From: Sediminibacterium sp.
GTDB lineage: Bacteria; Bacteroidota; Bacteroidia; Chitinophagales; Chitinophagaceae
Reading direction: 5' to 3'
Length of the DNA stretch: 7,019 nt
Assembly (NCBI GenBank): GCA_028288645.1
Contig: JAQBNJ010000528.1
Span: 1-7,019, forward strand
Part shown: positions 1 to 6,539 of the stretch, piece by piece
Numbering within the stretch: position 1 is the stretch's first letter
How the letters are laid out: each line of letters begins with the position of its first letter
Made by a program: the position numbers and the translations under genes
Notes under the pieces: generated by a model
Told to the model about the DNA's origin: nothing
Databases searched by the model: none
What the model saw: only the letters and a program-made list of their open reading frames with translations

Positions 1-44
1 TTCCGATTCTCAAGATAGAAATCGAGCAGCTCTTAGGCGAGTAA
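1..44 (+). CDS. Possible 3' end of an unidentified plus-strand gene (partial)
   Basis: Reading from position 3, the frame gives PILKIEIEQLLGE and then a TAA stop at 42-44. The stretch is open to the left edge and its composition (alternating hydrophobic and charged residues, ending LLGE) is like a natural protein C-terminus. It would converge with the minus-strand small ORF that ends at 63. Only 13 codons are visible, so no family can be assigned, and chance is a real alternative. Confidence 0.3.
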   Translation, partial: PILKIEIEQLLGE

Positions 45-62
45 ACACGTCAAAAAAAACAT

Positions 63-251
63 TTACACCGCCTGTTTCTGTATCGGCATCACATGTGTTT
101 CGCTTGACACCAGGTTTTTATTCTGCGAACGGATCAACATCAACACAAAGAATATAACCAATACGTATATTCCAGTCAGAACAATTCGTCGCAACGAAAT
201 CAGTAGGTTTTGCATATATCGGATTTTAAAATGATCAATTATTTCACCCAA
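63..251 (-). CDS. Putative small single-pass membrane protein
   Basis: A 62-codon frame starts at ATG 251; a second ATG at 215 would give 50 residues (MQNLLISLRR...). The shorter form has the layout of a small inner-membrane protein: a basic N-terminal stretch (SLRR), one strongly hydrophobic segment of about 18 residues (IVLTGIYVLVIFFVLMLI), then a polar tail with R, K and E. It begins 14 bp after the SusE-like stop codon on the same strand, so it could be co-transcribed with that gene. I do not recognise a family, and nothing in the sequence shows a function. The membrane-segment pattern favours a real gene over a chance ORF, but at this length that is not decisive. Confidence 0.4.
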   Translation of the reverse strand: MGEIIDHFKIRYMQNLLISLRRIVLTGIYVLVIFFVLMLIRSQNKNLVSSETHVMPIQKQAV

Positions 252-265
252 TTTATTGTGCTCAG

Positions 266-1309
266 TTATTTATTTTTCCGGATCCCATATGAATAGTTCC
301 CTGCCGACTGCAACGAGAGCACGATCGTATAGTTTCCTGGTTTTGCAATACTGATCTTTGCTCCATTGTAATCGGGAACACCTGTTACGCTTTCGCTGTT
401 GTGCCCGAAAACGATCGCATTGGTTTTATTGGCACGGAACAGGAAATCACCTTTAACAAGATCTGCTGTAATGCGCCATGATAAACCCACTTCATCAAAT
501 ACCATATCGGCCTCTGCGGCAGTGCCCGGTAAAACGGCTGTTCCATACAGGCTCCATGAATTGATCCTGGAACAGGACCAGGTATGTTTACTCATACTTG
601 CATTTACTTTATAAACACCGGCGCCCCCTGTTACATAAAAGAAACTGCCGTTAAACCCGAATTGACCGGGACCGGTTTGGTTGTAAGTTGTCACGTTGTC
701 CCATTGCGTTCCTTTTACGAGATAAAACTGTGATTGAGGATCGGTAAAGTTGACAAACCCTTCATATTCCCCGTCACCCTTTGCTGAAATGATCCTTGGT
801 GCGGAAGGAATGGTCCAGTTCTGGTAGTTGCCCGGCAGGCGAAGTATCTGCGACTCATCGTAGAGCAGGTAAGATTGATAAGTTGTAATGGCTACGCCGA
901 CAATATTGGAATACTGTGCCGGTAATTGTGCCCTGGTAACCCTGATCCTGAATTCGATCAGTTCTTTTGTACCGGCAAGTACCAGTTTTCTCACCTGCCC
1001 GTTCAGTTCCCGAACTGTAAACGCAGCTGATAACTGGTTGGTGGTTTTGAGCTCAATTGCATCACAGAATTGCGACCCGCTTAAAGCAGCTTCTATGGTA
1101 TAATTCACGGTTGTTCCGCTTGAATCGGGGAAAGATGCCCAGCTAAAATCAATCGACGGACCCGCGGCCGAAGCCTGCGACAAAACAATGGTAGAAACAG
1201 AGGCCTGCAACTGCACGGCTGTAGCGGGAAATGGCTGTACCATTTCCTTCTTACACGATACGGACAATACACAAAACAGGCAAAGCAATAAAGACTCCAG
1301 GCGGCGCAT
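266..1309 (-). CDS. SusE-like outer-membrane glycan-binding lipoprotein
   Basis: This encodes 347 residues, a normal size for the SusE/SusF group of surface lipoproteins that hold glycans next to SusC/SusD import complexes. What is visible: an N-terminal hydrophobic signal (about residues 4-18) ending in SVSC, with C19 as the likely lipidated cysteine and KKE after it; the -3 residue is Ser, so the lipobox is imperfect. Residues about 33-145 match the SusE N-terminal Ig-like domain (LQASVSTIVLSQASA, then DFSWASF and NYTIEA). Residues about 155-240 (LRLPGNYQNW, GDGEYEGFVNF) and 250-347 (SWSLYGTAV, LSWRITADLVKGDFLFRAN) look like the tandem SusE/SusF C-terminal binding modules. The start at ATG 1309 sits directly before the signal peptide. 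No susC or susD precedes it; upstream are about 270 bp of non-coding DNA and a broken gene. The glycan cannot be read from the sequence. The family call is firm; the function is inferred. Confidence 0.88.
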   Translation of the reverse strand: MRRLESLLLCLFCVLSVSCKKEMVQPFPATAVQLQASVSTIVLSQASAAGPSIDFSWASFPDSSGTTVNYTIEAALSGSQFCDAIELKTTNQLSAAFTVRELNGQVRKLVLAGTKELIEFRIRVTRAQLPAQYSNIVGVAITTYQSYLLYDESQILRLPGNYQNWTIPSAPRIISAKGDGEYEGFVNFTDPQSQFYLVKGTQWDNVTTYNQTGPGQFGFNGSFFYVTGGAGVYKVNASMSKHTWSCSRINSWSLYGTAVLPGTAAEADMVFDEVGLSWRITADLVKGDFLFRANKTNAIVFGHNSESVTGVPDYNGAKISIAKPGNYTIVLSLQSAGNYSYGIRKNK

Positions 1310-1581
1310 ATAAGCAGTTTAATCGGTTAGGTAAAGAGAATGGTTTCCGCGTCCACAGAAAATAGACAGAAGGGTGAAAAACCGATAGTGCATACCGGAA
1401 AAAAAGGTCACGATAACAACTCAAAATGAGCCATCATTTGCGAAGAAGACTGGTAGTGCGCAAGGGGAAGTATGTAGTGTAAATACGACCTATAATGAAT
1501 TTTGGAATTGGGGAATTGGGAGATTTTGAAATTGAGCATCGAAATTTAACGCGCCATACGGATAAGAGGTTGCTCAGTTGC
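1310..1581. other. Non-coding spacer upstream of the SusE-like gene
   Basis: I found no coding frame that resembles a protein here on either strand; in particular no SusD-like C-terminus appears in the minus-strand frames, although a SusE gene would normally follow one. The stretch should carry the SusE-like promoter, but I could not find a convincing Bacteroidota -33/-7 pair. It contains the GGAATTG-type simple repeat (1501-1535) and a tandem 8-mer GTTGCTCA at 1569-1584, whose second copy overlaps the stop codon of the glycosidase-like tail. Confidence 0.6.
1501..1535. repeat. Short GGAATTG / GATTTTGAAATTG simple repeat
   Basis: The sequence consists of near-copies of one unit: TTTGGAATTG, then GGGAATTGGG, then AGATTTTGAAATTG. 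It lies in the non-coding gap between the broken gene at 1582-1904 and the SusE-like gene. Similar runs are, from general knowledge, frequent in intergenic DNA of Chitinophagaceae-type genomes. It has no coding frame of its own. Whether it is an inert low-complexity tract or a member of a dispersed repeat family cannot be decided from one copy. Confidence 0.55.
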
Positions 1582-1686
1582 TCACTGCACCCCCTCGCTT
1601 GTCATAACAACGCGTTTGATTGTTCCGTCTTTGTTATAATACAACCTGTCGATGCAGACTGACCTGTGAAAACTGCCCGCATCTGT
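1582..1686 (-). pseudogene. Relic of a GH43-type glycosidase C-terminus
   Basis: In a frame different from the ORF that covers it, the minus strand reads 34 residues before a TGA at 1582-1584. They begin TDAGSFHRSVCIDRLYYN and continue NKDGTIKRVVMTSEGVQ. The pattern R-S-V-C-[IV]-D-x-L-[YF]-Y-N-x-D-G-T-I-x-x-V is one I associate with the end of the catalytic domain of Bacteroidota family 43 glycoside hydrolases (beta-xylosidase/arabinofuranosidase type). The frame is closed upstream by a TGA at 1687-1689 and no other part of such an enzyme is present, so this is a fragment with no start and no active site. It lies just upstream of the SusE-like gene on the same strand, which fits a decayed polysaccharide-utilisation locus. 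The family call is from memory of the motif; that the segment was once coding is better supported than the exact family. Confidence 0.55.
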
Positions 1687-1904
1687 TCACCGGAAACCAA
1701 CTTATTCATAGCCACCGTAAATTTGTTGACAACTTTGGTAGCGGAAATATGACATACAACGATCTCATTATTACAGGTAGAATTTTTTACCTGGCAAACC
1801 GATGTACCTTTCCATGTGCCGGGCAGTGTGGCACCAGGTTGTGGTTGGGCATGCAGTAAACACGGGGATAAGAGTAAAAACAACACAGCATAAAAGAAAG
1901 GCAC
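1602..1904 (-). pseudogene. Broken small secreted protein gene with replaced 3' end
   Basis: As it stands this reads 100 residues from a GTG at 1904. Residues 1-19 form a signal peptide (FFYAVLFLLLSPCLLHA, cleavage likely before Q20). The core GTWKGTSVCQVKNSTCNNE (residues 29-47) and KFTVAMNKLVSGEQM (61-75) match a small secreted Bacteroidota family of unknown function, usually about 120-140 residues. After about residue 75 the resemblance stops: the last 25 residues are an out-of-frame reading of the glycosidase-like tail at 1582-1686. So the final third of the family fold is missing. The start is also odd: an ATG at 1918 begins MKHIS in another frame, and one added base would join it to VPFFYAV and give the signal peptide its missing basic residue. 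It is divergent from the oxygenase gene at 1983. Probably non-functional, or a recent chimera; the role of the intact family is unknown. Confidence 0.65.
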
Positions 1905-1982
1905 GATATATGTTTCATAAGCAATGGCTTGTTGCCTAAAAATAAATAGACTATTTGTTGATGTTTTAATGCCTGAAAAAAT

Positions 1983-2741
1983 TTGGAAAACTTTGTAGAA
2001 AATAATTCGATCGTAAGAAAAATATGGGGGAAGGCAGATACCATCCTTTTTATTTTTGCGGGATCTGCCGCGGAATTCGCTTTGAATAAGGCGGTCGATT
2101 GGTTGTATTTTACGGGCAGGCTGCCTGCCGACCCCTTAGGCAGATTATTCTCTACTGTTGAGTATGCAAGGATGATCGTCTTCTCTCCTCTCGACGCTGC
2201 CAATGCAGCTATTGACAGGATCACTTCCATTCACAGTGCCGTTGAAAAAAACAGGCAGGCAACCATTCCCGATTGGGCGTATCGTGATGTATTGTATATG
2301 CTCATCTATTATTCCATTACTTCATTTGAATTGCTGGAAAGAAAAATGACACGGGAAGAAAAAGAAGAAGTGTATGATGTATTTTACCGTGTGGGTTTCA
2401 GAATGGGGCTTACACTATTGCCCGCTAATTATACTGACTGGCTTGTTTCACGTGAAGAACATTTGCAGAATGATCTCGTAAAAAGCTCTTTCACCATTGA
2501 CCTCTATAAACAATATGAAAAACATTTGGGGAGACCGAGGTTTGTTGTTTTGATAGAATCGCAAAAACTGGTATTGCCCGCTATTGCCAAAAATTTACTG
2601 GGTTTTCAAAAAACTGAATGGCTAAAACTTTTTGTCCCTATCTATAAACTGTCCAAACGTGTGTATGCAGACCGGCTTATAAAATATTTTTTATTGCCTA
2701 AGAAATACCATACCCAGATCCGGGCGCTTGATAACCTGTAA
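1983..2741 (+). CDS. MpaB/DUF2236-family oxygenase-like protein
   Basis: The 252-residue product resembles the DUF2236 family (MpaB fungal oxygenases, bacterial latex-clearing protein Lcp), whose studied members bind b-type heme on a mostly helical fold. Supporting features are the N-terminal stretch IWGKADTILFIFAGSAAEFA (residues 14-33), GRLPADPLGRLFSTVEYA (45-62), the HSAVE segment with H84 at the place of the family's conserved histidine, the helix WAYRDVLYMLIYYSITSFE (98-116), and MGLTLLPANYTDWL (141-154). No signal peptide is seen, so a cytoplasmic or membrane-associated location is likely. The substrate is unknown. An in-frame TGA at 1974-1976 forces a TTG start at 1983. However, an ATG at 1969 opens MPEKIWK in another frame, and one extra A in the AAAA run at 1987-1990 would join it to FVENNS, so a frameshift at the start is possible. 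It converges with the permease, with only 27 bp between the oxygenase stop and the permease's original stop position. Confidence 0.75.
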   Translation: MENFVENNSIVRKIWGKADTILFIFAGSAAEFALNKAVDWLYFTGRLPADPLGRLFSTVEYARMIVFSPLDAANAAIDRITSIHSAVEKNRQATIPDWAYRDVLYMLIYYSITSFELLERKMTREEKEEVYDVFYRVGFRMGLTLLPANYTDWLVSREEHLQNDLVKSSFTIDLYKQYEKHLGRPRFVVLIESQKLVLPAIAKNLLGFQKTEWLKLFVPIYKLSKRVYADRLIKYFLLPKKYHTQIRALDNL

Positions 2742-2768
2742 AGACTGATTCCCCGATGCTGATCCAAA

Positions 2769-2825
2769 TCAATCATTTCTAAGATTTTTTACGGGATTAA
2801 CCCGAGCCGCCCTGATGGATGAGAA
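2769..2825 (-). other. Out-of-frame remainder of the permease C-terminus
   Basis: In the frame next to the permease ORF the sequence reads FSSIRAARVNPVKNLRND and then TGA at 2769-2771. 'A..NPVK.LR' is the standard last line of this permease family. Inserting one T on the minus strand in the TT at 2824-2825 (GGTTCTC to GGTTTCTC) gives an uninterrupted ending of ...TIGFSSIRAARVNPVKNLRND, about 767 residues in total. The change is therefore a single-base loss, either in the genome or in the assembly. The tail is cytoplasmic and short, so the shortened protein may still fold. Confidence 0.8.
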
Positions 2826-5071
2826 CCGATAGTGATCGCAGTGATCAGAAGAGCAATACCAGCAGTTTGGAACAAAATAAATGGGCTCAATGACGTGCGG
2901 TAATAAAGCGGCCGCAAAAACGAATCCATTAAAAGCCATGAAACAGGCGATGCTACGATAATCGCAATAATTACTAAACGGATAAAGTCTTTGGCAAGCA
3001 CAAAATTGAGTGATACTACACCTGCACCAAATACCTTCCGGATGCTCATCTCCTTTGAACGCGATTCTGCGGTGTACATCACAAGACCCAATAATCCCAG
3101 GCATGAAATAAAAATCGCAATAGAAGCGAAAATATTGGTTAACAACGCAGTTACTTTCAGGCCCCTTACTTTCAAAGCATAATCATCATCGGCAAACTGG
3201 AGTTCTGTTATATAATTACTGTTATACTTTTTAAAGATAGCAGAAACAATTACGATATTGTCAACCATCGACTTAGTCTCACTAACACGCAAATTGATAA
3301 AACTATTATCATTACTGCCCCTGATCATTACAGGTGTGACTGCTTGCAATGGAGAATGGTTAATAAAATTTTTTACTATTCCTATAACTCTCCAATAATG
3401 CGTGTTATCCTTTAGTGTTGTTCCTACCGGATTTTCCAGGTTCATAGCAATTACTGCTGACTCATTAATAATACAGGCATTTGTATCACCGGGAAATTTT
3501 ACAACATCTATATCCCTGCCCGCAATTAATTGTAATCCATTGGTAGAAATAAAATTTTCCTGGCAGCTTCGAACTTCGAAATCAATATCCCCGATTTTTG
3601 TCTGCTTCCCGCTTCGTGTGATGGGTATATCAGAAGCGGATACAGAAACAACAGAACCTGAATGCAGTAATTCATTTTTCAGTACCGCATAACTTTTCCG
3701 CAGGTCGTTTGTCATTGAATGAAATACCAGGTGTTCCCTAACAAAGCCAGTTTCACGGTCCTTCAAATGGCGAACCTGTTTCTGAACGAGGATAGTGATA
3801 TTGATAAGGACTATGGCAACCACAAATTGAAACACGAACAATATTTTCTTTGGTGTTAAATAAACATGCCTTTTTTCAAGCAGGCCCTGTAACGCTTTTA
3901 CGGGTTTAAAGGACGAAAGAAAAAATGCCGGGTAACTACCGGCCATGATCCCGGTTAACAGGATAAAACTTATGAGGCCGATCCAAAAATAGGGATCAGC
4001 ATATCTAATCACAAGATTTCCACCAGTAACAGTATTAAAAGAAGGCAAAGCAAATGCAACGATCCCTAAAGCGAGGATACCGGCAACGAAAGACATGAAA
4101 ACAGATTCGCCAATGAACTGTCCGATCAACATTTGCCTGCTGCCGCCCAATATTTTTCTCACACCCACTTCTTTCGCGCGCTTGATGCTTCGGGCCGTGC
4201 TCAGGTTCATAAAGTTGATACAGCCAATAAGCAGTATAATACCTGCAACCAGGCCCAGGAAGCGTATAAGGTCAATCCCACCACCAGCTGGTTTACCATT
4301 TTCGAAATGTGACTGTAGCCATAATTTTTGTAAAGGATATAAAAATAAAGTCGTTTTTTCAGTAGTTGTTTTATCCCTTGCTATGATGGCATTCATCTTG
4401 TCATTTACTGCAGCGATGTTTGCATCTCTTTGCAATTCTACAAGGATGCCCGGCTGTGCATTCTGTGACCCGCCCGATTCATCGGAAACAAGGTAATCAA
4501 ATCCAAATTGGGTATTATCAGGAGGATCTTTACATACGCCTTTAACAATAAAATTATCCTTACCATCGGCCCTGATTACTTTATTCATCGGATCTTCTGT
4601 TCTGAATAATGATTTGGCCAATTTTTCCGAGATAACAATTGACTTGCTGTCTTGCAATGCTGTTTCTTTATTTCCACTAATAAGCGGAAAGCTGAACATA
4701 TCCAGGAATGCGGGATCGACTACATTACCTACAACATTTAGTTTGGTTTCCGAGAATTGCAACAGTTTATTGCCAGCCCGTATACCCGTTATATTTCTTA
4801 TTTCAGGAATACCACTCTGTAGTAATGTAAGCGAAGCAATAGGGATAGATGCAGAAGTCTGTATTTGCCCGTCGATGTTCTGATTGGCAAATACTTTATA
4901 CAGATTTTCTTTTTTTTCATGAAATTGGTCAATACTCAGCTGGTGTTGTATCCATATCAGCAAAAGCATAGCTCCTGCCATGCCTATAGCTAATGCCGAT
5001 ACATTTAAAATAGAAAAAGCTTTGTACTTTCTGAAATTTCGGAAAGCGATCTTGATGAAATGCTGTATCAT
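2789..5071 (-). CDS. FtsX/MacB-type ABC transporter permease, C-terminus frameshifted
   Basis: This is the membrane subunit of a MacB-like ABC system, in the roughly 780-800-residue form with two FtsX domains. I start it at ATG 5071 (MIQHFIKIAFRNFRKYK), giving 760 residues; a TTG two codons earlier is less likely. In order: TM1 (about residues 21-40), a MacB-type periplasmic domain (45-250), FtsX helices (270-385) with coupling motif KEVGVRKILGG (300-310), a central TM (410-430), a second periplasmic domain (435-635), and the last FtsX domain (640-750) with KEMSIRKVFGAG. The conserved ending '...NPVKNLR.' is missing from this frame; instead it reads SHPSGRLGLIP and stops. The usual ending lies in the next frame down to 2769. 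No ATPase gene is in the window, so the partner must be elsewhere. It follows the serine hydrolase by 42 bp on the same strand. Substrate unknown; relatives move peptides or lipoproteins or couple envelope signals. Confidence 0.88.
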   Translation of the reverse strand: MIQHFIKIAFRNFRKYKAFSILNVSALAIGMAGAMLLLIWIQHQLSIDQFHEKKENLYKVFANQNIDGQIQTSASIPIASLTLLQSGIPEIRNITGIRAGNKLLQFSETKLNVVGNVVDPAFLDMFSFPLISGNKETALQDSKSIVISEKLAKSLFRTEDPMNKVIRADGKDNFIVKGVCKDPPDNTQFGFDYLVSDESGGSQNAQPGILVELQRDANIAAVNDKMNAIIARDKTTTEKTTLFLYPLQKLWLQSHFENGKPAGGGIDLIRFLGLVAGIILLIGCINFMNLSTARSIKRAKEVGVRKILGGSRQMLIGQFIGESVFMSFVAGILALGIVAFALPSFNTVTGGNLVIRYADPYFWIGLISFILLTGIMAGSYPAFFLSSFKPVKALQGLLEKRHVYLTPKKILFVFQFVVAIVLINITILVQKQVRHLKDRETGFVREHLVFHSMTNDLRKSYAVLKNELLHSGSVVSVSASDIPITRSGKQTKIGDIDFEVRSCQENFISTNGLQLIAGRDIDVVKFPGDTNACIINESAVIAMNLENPVGTTLKDNTHYWRVIGIVKNFINHSPLQAVTPVMIRGSNDNSFINLRVSETKSMVDNIVIVSAIFKKYNSNYITELQFADDDYALKVRGLKVTALLTNIFASIAIFISCLGLLGLVMYTAESRSKEMSIRKVFGAGVVSLNFVLAKDFIRLVIIAIIVASPVSWLLMDSFLRPLYYRTSLSPFILFQTAGIALLITAITIGSHPSGRLGLIP

Positions 5072-5113
5072 AAACAACTTTAAATTGTGTTTTCCAATGG
5101 CAGATACCGTTTT

Positions 5114-6508
5114 TTATTTCGGCAACGCCTTTATCACATCAGCCAAAAAAGCATCCGGGTCCATCGCAGAAAAACCTTCGCAGGCCAAACGCACTACCAC
5201 CAGTTTCTTTGAAGGTATTACCCATACATATTGCCCGTCCCACCCTTGTGCATAAAAACAATCAGCAGGAACCCTAGGCCATCTCCTGTTGTTCCCATTA
5301 TTTTTATCATCCTGGTTCACCCACCATCCCGCGCCGTACCTTCCTCCTTTGTGCGCATTTTTTGCGGTGCTTTGCGTGGTAGAGAACTTCACCCAGCCTT
5401 CCGGTAAGATCCTTTCGCTATTCCATATGCCATCGTGCAGGTACAGTAATCCAAGCCTTGCCCAATCCCTTGCGGTAGCATATATATAAGACGATCCTAC
5501 AAAAGTTCCGCTTGCATCGGATTCTATGATGGTATTGAGCATACCCGTTTTATTAAATAATTCCTCATAAGGAAAACGATGGTAGGCCTGGTCTCCCAAA
5601 GTTTTCCGCATGATACGATGCAGGATATTTACCGAACCATCGGAATAATTGAAGACCGTACCCGGCTCGTGTTTGAGCGGTTGCCGTAATGTATACCCGG
5701 CCATATCATCTTCTTTGAAAAGCATATTGGCCTGTGTACTCGCATACCCGGTAAATGATGACCAACGCAGGCCGCTGTTTAATTGCGCAAGGTTTGTCAA
5801 TGTTATTTTTTTCCTGTCATCCTGTTGCCATTCTGCAACGGGTGCGGGAGAAGCCATGTTTATTTTACCTTGTTTGGTTAATATGCCAAGCATCGCGTTG
5901 GTAATGCTTTTTGCCATCGACCAACCCATTTGTTTGGTGTTCATAGTAAACCCTCTTGCATATTTTTCTGCAATGAGCTGGTTATCGTAAACGATCAGAA
6001 CAGATCTTGTAGGTGTTATTGTATCCTTACCTGGTTTATAAAATGCCCATGAGACAGCATTGCGCAATTGTGCCGTATCAATTCCTTTTGGCATGGTATT
6101 GCTGGTAAGATTGCCTTGTGGCCATGCAACTGTGTCCTGGTTTCTGTTGACAGGATCTGGCAAATAGATAGGTTGTGCGCGTAATTCAGCAACAGTTATT
6201 TTATTTATGATAGTAGCGCCAAGGCCCTTCCGGTAAACGGCTGTTTTGCGGGCCATCCCCCACAGCGTTGCGGTAACAGAACTGTCTTTGTAATCAATAG
6301 TGTATCCCGGAAGCCCGAAAATGGGAAACTTACTTAATTCATCTTTCTCAATATCATCAACCGCCCTGCCTGAAACAAAAATACCGGAGCACATAGTTTG
6401 CGCCGAGTATCCGGTAATGATTGGGAAATATGTCCAGCAATAAATAATGATACTTACCAGGAGCAACAATAAAAATATCCTGAAGAAGCGTGTAACAGTT
6501 TTTCTCAT
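5114..6508 (-). CDS. Membrane-anchored beta-lactamase-fold serine hydrolase
   Basis: I place the start at ATG 6508 (MRKTVTRFFR), giving 464 residues; the frame extends five codons up to a TTG. A basic N-terminus is followed by a hydrophobic segment (about residues 9-24), an anchor or uncleaved signal that puts the enzyme in the periplasm. Residues 30-130 form an N-terminal region with CSGIFVSGR and the TAVYRKGLGATI motif, which I associate with a Bacteroidota group of these hydrolases. The class C beta-lactamase/esterase domain follows. Its catalytic motif is SMAK (nucleophile S197, K200), the YxN position reads YSD (288-290), and GWDGQ (422-426) stands at the KTG/HxG position. True beta-lactamase activity is unlikely to follow from this alone; the family also includes esterases, amidases and peptidases. 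It lies 31 bp after the PAP2 gene and 42 bp before the permease, suggesting one transcript and an envelope role. Substrate unknown. Confidence 0.88.
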   Translation of the reverse strand: MRKTVTRFFRIFLLLLLVSIIIYCWTYFPIITGYSAQTMCSGIFVSGRAVDDIEKDELSKFPIFGLPGYTIDYKDSSVTATLWGMARKTAVYRKGLGATIINKITVAELRAQPIYLPDPVNRNQDTVAWPQGNLTSNTMPKGIDTAQLRNAVSWAFYKPGKDTITPTRSVLIVYDNQLIAEKYARGFTMNTKQMGWSMAKSITNAMLGILTKQGKINMASPAPVAEWQQDDRKKITLTNLAQLNSGLRWSSFTGYASTQANMLFKEDDMAGYTLRQPLKHEPGTVFNYSDGSVNILHRIMRKTLGDQAYHRFPYEELFNKTGMLNTIIESDASGTFVGSSYIYATARDWARLGLLYLHDGIWNSERILPEGWVKFSTTQSTAKNAHKGGRYGAGWWVNQDDKNNGNNRRWPRVPADCFYAQGWDGQYVWVIPSKKLVVVRLACEGFSAMDPDAFLADVIKALPK

Positions 6509-6539
6509 GATTAAAAGATACAATATGTTCTGTAAAAAC

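Noticed and set aside
1426..1482. An 18-codon plus-strand frame (MSHHLRRRLVV...) in the spacer upstream of the SusE-like gene
   Set aside because: It is too short, has no family resemblance, and may overlap the SusE-like promoter region; chance is the simplest explanation.
1919..1982. Promoter-like TTG and TATTTG elements between the divergent genes (TATTTG at about 1953-1958)
   Set aside because: The pair does not fit the Bacteroidota consensus (TTTG at -33, TAnnTTTG at -7) in either sequence or spacing, so I could not support a promoter call.
1787..2230. A 147-codon minus-strand ORF spanning the gap between the secreted-protein gene and the oxygenase gene
   Set aside because: It runs antisense through the oxygenase coding sequence and its residues resemble no protein. 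Only its internal ATG at 1918 is of interest, as the displaced start of the secreted-protein gene.
2742..2768. Terminator between the convergent oxygenase and permease genes
   Set aside because: I found no convincing inverted repeat followed by a T-run in the 27-bp gap or the bases around it.
4095..4496. A 133-codon plus-strand ORF inside the permease gene
   Set aside because: It is the antisense of a well-supported permease domain, with no recognisable motif, so it is a shadow.
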